In this document: piece after piece, positions 22,255 to 31,277 of the stretch | Position numbering within the stretch: the first letter of the stretch is position 1 | Layout of the letters: each line of letters opens with the position of its first letter | Assembly (NCBI RefSeq): GCF_000219625.1 | Contig: NC_018216.1 | Location: 682,001-746,000, forward strand | Origin: Zymoseptoria tritici IPO323 | Taxonomy: Eukaryota; Ascomycota; Dothideomycetes; Mycosphaerellales; Mycosphaerellaceae | Direction: 5' to 3' | Length of the DNA stretch: 64,000 nt | Translations under genes and position numbers: made by a program | Notes under the pieces: generated by a model | The model's input: only the letters and a program-made list of their open reading frames with translations | Told to the model about the DNA's origin: nothing | Database searches by the model: none

Positions 22255-22915
22255 GTTGTTGTTAATGCAGAACACGAAGGAATGAAGCTGAAAATTAGAG
22301 TTTGACGGTGCAGCTTAGCATCTCCGACGCTAGTATTGTCAACATGTTGCAACGTAAAGAACAGCACCTTCCTGATATCGCATACACATGAGGAAGATCG
22401 CGTTCGAAAGCGCAGGACTCGAAGTTTAATGTGGCGTTTAGTAGGTGTTCATGTTATGAGGTTGAGTGTTGTTTTGGTGAATTCAGCTTTGAAGTAAATA
22501 AATCGAGAGAGATTGGTGTAGCTGAAAGTCTAATTCCGGATCTCCAAACCTTCTTAACTTTCCAGGTTCGATATCTCCACAACCACATAACCTATGATAC
22601 TCATTCTTTTTTTGTAGGAAAGCGAAGTTCGAGATCTCTGCGACGCGCCTACCACAGATGCGATGTGTGGGTTTCTCAGTAGAGAAATCCAGTATCAAGA
22701 AGTATGTGAAGTCAGATTGGAGCTAAGATGCGGCTCTGCGCTAGCATATGCGCGGGGCCCCCGCGTTACGGCTGCTCCCCGACCAATAGAATCGATAGAT
22801 TTGTGAGGCTCCGCAATTAGGGTTTGAGCTTAGGTTTACAACTTCTTCGAATTAACCCCAACCTACACCTTTACAACAACAACGTCGACAACATGGCCAA
22901 TCCACCGCTCTGGTG
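22255..22915. other. 5' non-coding part of the hAT element
   Basis: Upstream of the transposase start, inside the element. No convincing ORF; it probably carries the transposase promoter. Confidence 0.6.
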
Positions 22916-23171
22916 CACTAATCCATCAATCCAAGGGCCATTTGGATTGATCAATCCATCAAAAAAATCGCCTGCGGCGCGCTAGAGCCTCCGGCGGTGC
23001 CTGCAGCAAGCTCTCACTACAGAATCCACCAATCCACCAATCCTCACCAATCCATGAGGATTGATCAATCCGGTTTATTCTCACCAATCCACCATGGCTA
23101 GTGAGATTGATCAATCTCACAATCCATGTGGAAAGCGTGCACCAATCTCACCACCTCCGGTGGATTGGTGA
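22916..23171. repeat. hAT subterminal repeats, right end
   Basis: More than a dozen CAATCC/GGATTG words, including AATCCACCAATCCACCAATCC near 23030-23043 and several GGTGAGATTG copies next to the TIR, interrupted by a GC-rich stretch at 22972-23010. Confidence 0.78.
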
Positions 23172-23192
23172 GATTGATTGTTCACCGCACTG

Positions 23193-23200
23193 GCCAGCCG
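23193..23200. repeat. 8-bp target-site duplication of the hAT insertion, right copy
   Basis: GCCAGCCG, exact copy of 19112-19119. Confidence 0.93.
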
Positions 23201-24263
23201 CGGGCGTGATTCCCACGAGCCCAGCAATAGCACCTTCACAAGCCCCAGTGACGCTGAACTTGCCCTTATTTCGGACCATGTCGACGAGGACCCAGCCCAG
23301 GACACCGGTGGAGGCGGCGGTGTTGGTGTTGAAGACGACGTACAGCGAGCGGACAGAGGCGTTGAGAGCAGATCCTCCATTGAAACCGAACCAACCGAAC
23401 CAAATCAGCATGGTGCCGAGCCAGACTAGAGAAGCATTGTGCGGCTTTGTGCGGCCTCTGCCGATCTCAGACTTGACTTGACGCTTTCCGAGGATGAGGG
23501 CGTAGGCCAGAGACGCGCAGCCGGAGGCAATGTGCACAGGTCCACCACCAGCAAAGTCGAGTTCACCTGACGAGAGGTCAAAAAGGCTGGGCTTGCCAGC
23601 GAGACATATCAATGACATACCGAGGTTGTATAGCCAGCCATTGGCATTCCAGGTCCAGTTCGCTACTGGACAGTAGACGATCGTAGCCCAGATAAAGCTG
23701 AAGAGGAGGGAAGCAAGGATGCCACCACGCTCGAAAGCACCTCCGATGACAAGCTGCACGGTGACAGCACAGAAGAGCAGTTGGTAGAAGCAGAAAATGA
23801 TCTCCGGCAAGAAAGCATTGCCAGGCGACGGTGCAACACGAACTCCCATCAAGCCGAAATTGTCGAGATTGCCGATGAATGCATTGCCAGTACGCGAGTA
23901 GGCAAGCGAGTAGCCCCAGAACATCCACTGAAAAGTGACGATGGCGATGACCATCAAGGTTTGAAACAGCAATGCCAGACTGCTTTTCCTACGTGCGAGC
24001 CCGCTATAGAGGAGACCGATGCCGGGAATGATCATCCATACGAGGAAAGCGCAAACGGTGAGGTAGACATAATGGAACTCGTGGCCGGTGTATTGGTCGT
24101 TCACGTTGACTTCGAGAGTGTTGCCTCCTCGCGGCATAGAAGGATCATATTCGGGCTGTGATTGTCAAAGTCAGTACGTGCTTTGTCCATATCGGCCACG
24201 CGTTGCTTGTTCATCACCTACCACCGGGAACATATCGCTGTAGACCTCTGCGGGGGACGACAT

Positions 24264-25562
24264 GGCTGCTGAAGGGACTTCCGTCACGGGACAACCACAG
24301 ACGAGTGTGTGAACAGCAAAGCGAATACGCGCGGATCAAGGCTTCGATGATACCAGGTGCATTGTCCCCTACATATATCAGACCTGGATCAAGGCAGCTC
24401 CACCCTCGACCGTGCTTCCGCTGCGATCCATCCTGCCGCGCAGACAGACAAGAGACTACCAAGACGGTGCTCATCCAAAGTTGTGCTGATAACGCTGCTG
24501 GGCGAGATAAGAGCCTCACATCGACGAAACAGCAGCCGAAGGATGCTTTTGCCCAGGATTTGCCAAATTGGGAGGAGTAGGAGTTTGAACTTGTCGGTCC
24601 GTTGTGAACCACGGGGGAGCGGGAAGAAGTCTCGTTGAGTGGACGGCCAATGTTGCGATAAGACGGATGTGTGATGAAGTCTATTGGCAAGTCGCCATAT
24701 TCCCATGAGGAAAGCTGGCACCAGTTCACGGGATTGCTCGCGGCATACATGGTCCGGGCTGCGCTAACCACTAATGTGAATTGTTATAGGCATCGCGCGG
24801 GCATGGCAGACTTTTGTATAGACCATCGACAAGAAGGACGGATGATAAGAATCTCCAGCCTGATAGGTCTTGTGGGTCCGTTGGAGAGCGTGCGGGATTG
24901 AGGGCTTGGCTGCAGTGTTGACAGTCCGGATTCGAAGACTAACCTAGATATGTGATCGATCATCTCGTACGGCCCCAGAGAATCGATCCCCTCGTACTTT
25001 CAGGTGTATGCTTGCACATCGTATGGTGTAACCAAGTGTTATGGTATAAGTCGAAGGACTTCTTTGTAGAAATAGTAGAAAAGCCAAGTCGGACAGGTAA
25101 GAGAATCTTGGCTTGCATCAGAATTTCCTTGGTCGAACGACTGATGATTGGCACCGTCTTCCAAAAAGTGCATTGCAAGATTGCGAGCAGTGATAGCGAG
25201 GCGTACAAATGTTGACATGACACAAAGCTTCTGGTCACGCAAAACTGATTCAGACGGGTTCGAGCGTTCAACACTGTCGAGGGCGGAAGCCCGCGAGTTT
25301 GAGTCGGTCGGCAGCGTTGGTCATCGGGCCTTCGTGAGCATGGAACTGAAGCAATACAACATGCTCATCAGAACTTCGGCGCGCGTAAGTCTTGACTCAC
25401 CTCAATTCAATCTTCCACTTCAATACGATCGATCTTGTCGGCGCCAGTGCCATCTGGGCAGAGCGTGCATGATGTCCCTGTTGGATCGAAAGCGATCGAC
25501 AACGGTCGTGAGAGCAAGCCCGGATGTAGATATGCGTTTGCGTCTGACAGGAATGGAGTGTC
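24264..25562. other. Gap between the ammonium transporter and PRO3
   Basis: It holds the transporter's promoter with GATA words (separate entry) and the 3' flank of the reductase gene. ORFs on both strands are short and unrecognisable. Confidence 0.5.
24488..24867 (-). promoter_or_regulatory. Cluster of GATA-factor sites upstream of the ammonium transporter
   Basis: GATAAC at 24488-24493, GATAAG at 24506-24511, 24657-24662 and 24844-24849, and GATAGG at 24862-24867 lie 225-605 bp upstream of the transporter ATG. Fungal ammonium permeases are classic targets of AreA/NIT2-type GATA activators under nitrogen limitation. That they act here is inference from motif and position. Confidence 0.5.
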
Positions 25563-26555
25563 TCACTTGTCCTGCCCAAGCTGGGCCGCGACCTGGGCCG
25601 ACTCCTTAATAGCTTTTGCGACCGTCCCGCGAAATGCCCCCTCCTCCAGCACCATCAATCCTGCGACCGTGCAGCCTCCAGGCGTTGTAGCACTATCGCG
25701 GAGAACAGCAGGATGCCCGCCTCTCAGAAGCAAGCCAGCGGCACCACGCATGGCCTGAGCTGCCATGGTATATGCTTCCTCAACTGGGCAGCCCATGGCG
25801 ATAGCTCCTGCGGCCATGGACTCGGCCATGGTCATTGCGAAGGCAGTCCCGGAGCCACACAATGCTGTAGCTACGGACATTTTCGAAGCGGGAAGATAGA
25901 CGATCTTGCCAATTCTGGTGAAAATCCAGTCAATCAATGCCTGCGTTTCAGCTGGCAGAGGAGAGTCTGGTATGGCGATGACGGTCAGGGACTCTCTGAT
26001 GGCAGCGGCAGGATTGGGCATGGCGAGGACAATGCTGCACTTGTTTATCTCTTGCGAACCCTCGGGATAAAGTGCATCGTGTATCTGCTGCTCTTTAACT
26101 CCAGCCATAATGCTAATGAGCAATTTACCGGCCAGCGCCTCTTTCAGTCCCTCCTCGCGAAGGACGTCGCGGTACAGGTCAGGCGTGCATCCAAGTACCA
26201 CAATATCTGCTTGCTGCACAGCACGAAGGTTGTCTTTCTCGAAAATCCTGAGCTTCCCGTTGTACTTTTCAAGCTCTCTCTGCACCCGGTGCGCGCTCTT
26301 ACTTGACCGTACACAAGCATTGAACTTCGTCGGGAGTTTGTCAGGCGTTGCTTCGTCTTGAGCAGATGAGGTATTGTTCAAAGCATCCATGATTCCTGCT
26401 AGGATCGCAATGCCCATGTTACCACACCCAAGGACTGCCAAAGTAAGACCTCCATCGTCGAAGAGCTCCTTCTTTCCTGCTGCCCATGATACATTCGCCT
26501 GACGTTGAATCTCCAGAGCCTCCTTGAGGATCCGGGCTAGGTCGTCGTCTGGCAT
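25563..26555 (-). CDS. PRO3: Pyrroline-5-carboxylate reductase
   Basis: An intronless 330-aa protein from ATG 26555. The N-terminal Rossmann fold has LAVLGCGNMGIAIL as the NAD(P)H site (about 38-52). The C-terminal dimerisation domain carries the family signature region with CGSGTAFAMTMAESMAAGAIAMG-like sequence (about 230-255) and AAQAMRGAAGLLLRGGHPAVLRDSATTPGG. It makes proline from pyrroline-5-carboxylate in the cytosol, the last step of proline synthesis. Length fits the family with a short N-terminal extension. It lies about 1.3 kb upstream of the broken ammonium transporter, same strand; about 175 bp of its 5' flank remain before the RIP-mutated relic. Confidence 0.95.
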   Translation of the reverse strand: MPDDDLARILKEALEIQRQANVSWAAGKKELFDDGGLTLAVLGCGNMGIAILAGIMDALNNTSSAQDEATPDKLPTKFNACVRSSKSAHRVQRELEKYNGKLRIFEKDNLRAVQQADIVVLGCTPDLYRDVLREEGLKEALAGKLLISIMAGVKEQQIHDALYPEGSQEINKCSIVLAMPNPAAAIRESLTVIAIPDSPLPAETQALIDWIFTRIGKIVYLPASKMSVATALCGSGTAFAMTMAESMAAGAIAMGCPVEEAYTMAAQAMRGAAGLLLRGGHPAVLRDSATTPGGCTVAGLMVLEEGAFRGTVAKAIKESAQVAAQLGQDK

Positions 26556-26729
26556 GTCGTGTACAGGATGGTGAGTGTTGTAGTGGATGTTATGTTGCGA
26601 ACAAAGTTCTTCCTGGGCGGCGTTATTGCCTCAGGTGTCAACTCGACTATTCACGTGATCGGTCCGTCTGCCGAAAAGAGAACATACCTCAGCGGGCTCA
26701 AAAGTCTGAATCCTTAGCATTGTTTACAA

Positions 26730-28210
26730 CGTGTTAATCCACAACTTCCATAACTTTATAAATTAATATCTTAACAACTATACTATAGAATTACCTCTAG
26801 AAACTCGTATATTAATTATTCGATATCGCTTTGTTTATGCGTAGACGTTTAAAAGAATTGCGACGGTTCTATATCTTAGGAGCGCTCGTACAGCTTAAAC
26901 TCTCTGTCGCCGAGTACGGCTTCGCGCCGGCAGCGATAACTACGACGATATAGTTAAATACCTCTATTCTTTGCCTCGATCCGGTCGGCTACCTTTAATA
27001 GTACCTAGCTTAAAAGAGAGAAAGTATATACGATAGTTAATGTGTTCGAAATACCGCCGACAACACTAGTAAGAGGCAGCTAATTTTAGCCTCTCGCAGC
27101 TACGTTAAACTCGATAGTCTAATGTCTCTCTTTTAATACGTAGTAAGCGCAAACTACTAGCTAAGCTGCATAACAATTAGGTTAATAACATTATGCGTTC
27201 GAAGGCTTATTGCGACGCAGATCCCTTCGATTCGAGGCCCGTAAAGCCGCTCGTTAGCATCTGTAAGCTAGTACTCGAGAAGCTTAATCTCGGCGATAGA
27301 GAGCGATATTACGACGTAATTAAGAAGCTAGATAAAGAGCGCACGATCCTTATTATAACAGACGAGACACCTCTATCCTTCGAAGGCTTACTCGGCAAAT
27401 AACGCATCCTCGCACCTTAAGGAACAACACTATACGTCGATAAGTACGACCCGCGATTCCCTCGAATGTAGTAGGCTAGCGCCTATTACGATATACACGT
27501 ACGACGGCTATAGGCTTATTAGTAAGAGCAAGACGACGAGGACGTTTAAGAGCTAGCACGGAAGCTAAAGGAATTATAATAGATACTAGATAATAAGGTC
27601 GAAGAGCAGCGGTTACGTTGCACCGTTAAAGGCTCTATCGAGCACGTACTTCTTTAATATAAGAACGAGGAAGTCGCTACCTTTAACCGTACTCTTCTAG
27701 CTAGTTAGAAGCGACGCTCTCGTAAGCTATTTACCGCAGAGCGGCTCTTTAAGAAGGAGCGCCTTATAAGGGCAAACAAGAAGGGTAGTATTAACTTCGT
27801 ATAGTATACCTTTAAAGTCTACTAAAAGAGGCTCTTCCCCTACTACGAGGAAGTAGTAAGAATAAACGAGGGCAAGGAAGTCTTTATCTATAAGGATAAC
27901 GTCGGTCTGTACTATAAGGCTCGCAGGTTGTTAGTACCTAAGATTAAGGCAAGAGGCATTCGATTTATCGACATACCAACTAATTTACCTAACCTTAACC
28001 CTATTAAACACCTCTATAAGGATTAGAAGCGGATACTGCGACTATATAGACTATCTGTTACTAGTACGAGTAAGGTAACGCAGAAGGAAGCTAAACAACG
28101 CATAGAATTAGTTTAGTATAATAACGAGGACTTTAACAACTACGTCCTTAAAAGGACGTTAATTAGCTACTTTTAAGGCCTGTATAATAGTGCAAGGCAC
28201 TCGAATCTAC
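26730..28210 (+). mobile_element. RIP-mutated Tc1/mariner relic
   Basis: An AT-rich block (limits approximate) with very many TpA and visibly few CpA/TpG dinucleotides while CpG remains, the RIP pattern. Translated on the plus strand it retains a transposase outline: a helix-turn-helix-like start (FYILGALVQL, about 26850), LIITDETPLSF near 27350, VFIYKDNVGLYY near 27875, and NLPNLNPIKHLYKD near 27980 in place of the usual SPDLNPIEHLW. Every frame has many TAG/TAA stops. The Asp-to-Asn and Glu-to-Lys changes in the last motif are G-to-A changes. Longest open piece is 69 codons (27193-27402). I could not define the TIRs or TA duplication. Confidence 0.82.
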
Positions 28211-28882
28211 CCTTTAGTAATAGATACAAGACAGTGCATAAACAACACCTTCTAAACGAGCGATGCCATAAACATAGTAGTAGACGAATGCCAAGGATTC
28301 AGACTTTCGAGCCCGCGGAGGTAGATGGTTTACAGACATTGTGGTTGCGCACAGTTTCCGAATGATGAAATCTAACTTGGTGCTACATCTTGTGCTTTGC
28401 AATTAGGTAGCCACTAGCTGACGAGGATATGTCGATGCTCAGCGAAGCCGCTGTGGTATGCTTAGAGTATACACAATGCAATGCTCAAGTGCTGCTCGTT
28501 GCGTGTCGAACCATGTGACAGCACGAATAGTAGTTCGTTTGACATTCATGTAGAGACCTGTCCACGAGAGCATGAAGTCCTTGTGACTCGCAGGATATTC
28601 AAATGGCACGAAATGCAGGCAGCAGTCACGAAGAATACAAGAAGTGAGTTTGATCAATGCATTTGAAGCTCGTAGCAGGACTTCCATCCGGTCGAGCATA
28701 TACATAGCGGCACCGTCTTCGACCACCTCGCGAATAGCGGGTCGCGCAGACTGATGACCTTCTATTCGAGACCCTCCCAATCCCCACCCAAAGTCCCCAA
28801 AGAGTCTATCGATGTATGCAATTCGACACCCCATACTGTTACAATGCCAATCGCTCCATCAAGAAATCGGAAGCTCCAAAGC
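28211..28882. other. Gap: 3' flank of ATP9
   Basis: A 131-codon minus-strand frame (28439-28834) ends here but resembles nothing and is probably chance within the ATP9 3' region. No other structure seen. Confidence 0.5.
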
Positions 28883-29581
28883 TTAGACGTACTTGCACAT
28901 CATGGCAACCATGAGATCGAAGAGCTGTGAAATGATGGGTCAGTCCATTGATCCGGCATGCATCGGTGGTTGTTTAGCCTCGGCTGTGAACTTACACCGA
29001 TAGCCTCGACGAAAGCGAAACCAAGAATGGCGTATGAGAAGAGCTGGCCACGGAGAGATGGGTTGCGGGCAACGGCCTGGAGGAGAGCGGCGAAGACGAG
29101 ACCTTTCGTCCAAGTCAGTGATTGTCCAACCTCCATATTATGTTTGTTTTTTCCAATGGGTGTTTCTTACCGATACCGATACCGGCACCACCGAGACCGA
29201 TGGCAGCGGAACCCATGCCGATGTTCTGGGAGACCTGGACGAGGGCGTTGGCCATCTCAGAGGAGTAGGCACGCTTGGCCTGGGTGGAGACCTGGGTGCG
29301 GGCGGAGTTCATGAGGGTGGAGGTGCGCTTCATGGTGTTGAAGGCAGAGGTCTGGCGGGCGGCGACTACATCACAAGAGCATGTCAATGGGATTGTCCTG
29401 GCTACGCACGCTCCATTGATGATGGATGGAGCTGTTCTTCGATGAATGTCTTACCACCGGAGTAGGCACGGGCGAACTTGTTGAGCTGCGCTGGCTTCAT
29501 CATTGGGCGAGCGACCTTGACGGAGCTCTGAGCGGCCAAAGAGGCCATCTTGGGGGCAGCCATGCGGAGAGAAGAGGCCAT
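28883..29581 (-). CDS. ATP9: ATP synthase subunit c, nuclear-encoded (ATP9)
   Basis: Exons 29581-29455, 29365-29171, 29102-28996 and 28924-28883 give 156 aa. Donors GTAAGA, GTAAGA and GTAAGT, with acceptors TAG, AAG and CAG. The first about 75 residues are a basic mitochondrial import sequence ([15 protein letters not shown] start, ending near KRAYSS). The mature part is the two-helix proteolipid: [20 protein letters not shown] in helix 1, the polar loop ARNPSL, and helix 2 with the proton-binding acid in [14 protein letters not shown]. Ten or so copies form the rotor ring of the F1Fo ATP synthase in the inner membrane. Nuclear location matches Neurospora-type fungi. Confidence 0.97.
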
Positions 29582-30467
29582 TTTGATGAATGTGATGTGA
29601 GGTGAGATGGATCAGAGGTCGATTGATGGAGCTTGAAATCGAGGTGTCGGGTAAGAACGAAGAGATTGGAGTTGGGGAGAGAGGGAGAGAGAGAAATCTG
29701 CGCTAAATGTCGGACACTTGTTGCGGAGCGCATGGACATTTTCCACCGCAAGGAAAGCAAACATCATTGGCCAAGCATCCCTGGGTACAGCCGACGGCAG
29801 AGGCATAGTGTTTGCTCCGATGAGACTCCCTGCTCCACTATCATTTGAGAGGGAAACATATAAAGCGCATCCGCCGTCCGTCATCTCGAAGACGTCCAAC
29901 GATCACATGCCAACCCTTTTCCATGAAAGCATCTTTATCGCGTCCATGAAATCTCTGGCTGTGCGGGTCCTGACTGATCTCAGTCGATGATGATGCATCA
30001 CTCTGGCGAAGATGAGGCCCAATCGCGGATGCGGCTCCTATCATTCGGCCACTGACACTTTTAGTCCGAGCGCAGCTGAAAATTTTCGAAGTCAAGCCGG
30101 CCTCATTCCGAATCTCCCCGAATCCACGTACTCAGGCCGCGCTTGAGTCGCAGCCTTGAAACAAAATCGATGTGTCGAAAGGGCCTTTCTGGAAGGATCC
30201 TGGTCGATTGTTTTGATGGCCATTGATGGTTGTGATCCTCTTCTTTGATGGCGGGTTGGTTGAATCTGCCAATGGACTGACGTTAAGAAATGCTTTATCT
30301 AGGCGCCAAGTGGGTCGCGAAAAAGCCGATGCAAGGTTTCCGGGCACAGGCCCGCCGCACTCCACGCGATGTTCGTCCGTGACCACGTTCTGCGTCCTGG
30401 AATCTGTCATTGGACTGTGGGCGGTGCAATTCCAGTCCGGTCTCGCACTTGCTGGTGTAGCTCTGAT
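29582..30467. other. Gap: ATP9 promoter and beyond
   Basis: The ATP9 5' UTR and promoter occupy the left part, with an AG-rich run near 29680-29700 (CT-rich on the coding strand). The rest carries only short ORFs I cannot support. Confidence 0.5.
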
Positions 30468-31028
30468 TCATGTGTCGAAATTAGCGAAAACCGCCGACGC
30501 GACGAGCCGAGAACAAGGTAACCCAGCTCGGTCGACGCGGTGAACACCGAGATGCTTTTTATTATGCTCTCGTGTCCTGTCTGTGACCACACCCTCTTTC
30601 CAAAAGAAACCGTGAATGCCGCAAGAAATGTGTGAAACGAACCCGCCTCTTGCGCAATTGAAATGCTGAAATTGAGATATGATACGAGATACGCCGGAAT
30701 GCTCACAGCTACCCACAGCTCTTACTGACGCGCCGATGGCAACGTCGTGGTGCGGCCAATCCACGGGTCTCCGCGTATGCTGATGGATCGTCTCGTGATC
30801 GTAGAATCGTAGCTCGTCGGCGAGCGGGCGACCGATGGGTGCTGGCAGGCCATTGTCACATGCTTCGGCTGTGTGGAGAGTCGGCCTGGGGTTCTTCAGA
30901 ACCGCGGCCTCCCCAGATTGCGGTATCGGCGGTCGGTGGGTAGAACGAGGGACGGTCTTCGTGCGGAGGAAGCGGTATATCGTCGCATTGTGCAGAGCGT
31001 GTTCTTCGAGGACTTCAGATGTCACCAC
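30468..31028 (-). CDS. Uncertain ORF without an ATG
   Basis: An open minus-strand frame reading LEEHALHNATIYRFLRTK then FYDHETIHQHTRRPVDWP has real-looking composition, but no ATG lies in frame at its start. The frame runs upstream through a pyrimidine tract ending TTTCAG at about 31053, which could be a splice acceptor, but I found no convincing first exon. A GTAAGA near 30731 could be a donor leading to another frame. Family unknown. It could be part of a multi-exon gene or chance. Confidence 0.28.
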   Translation of the reverse strand: MVTSEVLEEHALHNATIYRFLRTKTVPRSTHRPPIPQSGEAAVLKNPRPTLHTAEACDNGLPAPIGRPLADELRFYDHETIHQHTRRPVDWPHHDVAIGASVRAVGSCEHSGVSRIISQFQHFNCARGGFVSHISCGIHGFFWKEGVVTDRTREHNKKHLGVHRVDRAGLPCSRLVASAVFANFDT

Positions 31029-31277
31029 TGAGGAGGTGAGGTTGAAGGTGAACTGAAAGGGGAGGAGCGTCCTCTTGCATTACCGGAGGTGTTCTCTGTA
31101 CCTTCCCCGCACCGGGTGCATTTCGGACGTACCGGTACTGAGGTACGTACTCGGGTACAAAGGATGGTCTTGGACTTGAAATAGATTGGTGTCCAAGATT
31201 ATTATGGAGATTCGAATTCGTTTGACATATATGCAGATCGATCAGAGGTGCTGTGTTCCTTGCTGAGGCTGCAGAAA

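Larger units (their letters stand above)
19120..23192. mobile_element. hAT-family DNA transposon, 4,073 bp
   Basis: Termini are perfect 21-bp inverted repeats (19120-19140 and 23172-23192) starting CAGTGCGG; CA(G)-type ends with an 8-bp duplication are the hAT hallmark. Internally it encodes one hAT transposase on the minus strand (19622-22254) with a BED-like zinc finger and the C-terminal dimerisation domain. Both ends carry dense short GGATTG/CAATCC repeats, likely transposase binding sites. Two in-frame stops make this copy unlikely to be autonomous. The exact target duplication, identical TIRs and clean junctions suggest a fairly recent insertion. Confidence 0.95.
18566..24263 (-). pseudogene. 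Ammonium transporter (Mep/Amt) disrupted by a hAT element
   Basis: Parts in transcription order: exon 24263-24222, intron (donor GTAGGT, acceptor CACAG), exon 24155-23193, hAT insertion, then 19111-18566. Without the insertion and one target-duplication copy the parts are in one frame, about 516 aa, the normal length for fungal Amt/Mep/Rh ammonium permeases of the plasma membrane. Family motifs are clear: FFGYSLA-like MFWGYSLAYS, GGGPVHIASG (first of the twin pore histidines) upstream, and KLHGIGGMVGSFLTGIF (second pore histidine) downstream. The break falls after ITPAAG in a transmembrane region. Reading on into the transposon meets a stop at 23148, so any product would be about 345 residues and lack the second His and the last helices. 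GATA motifs lie upstream. Confidence 0.93.

Noticed and set aside
28439..28834. 131-codon ORF beyond the ATP9 stop
   Set aside because: No family resemblance; it lies in the 3' region of ATP9 and is most likely chance.
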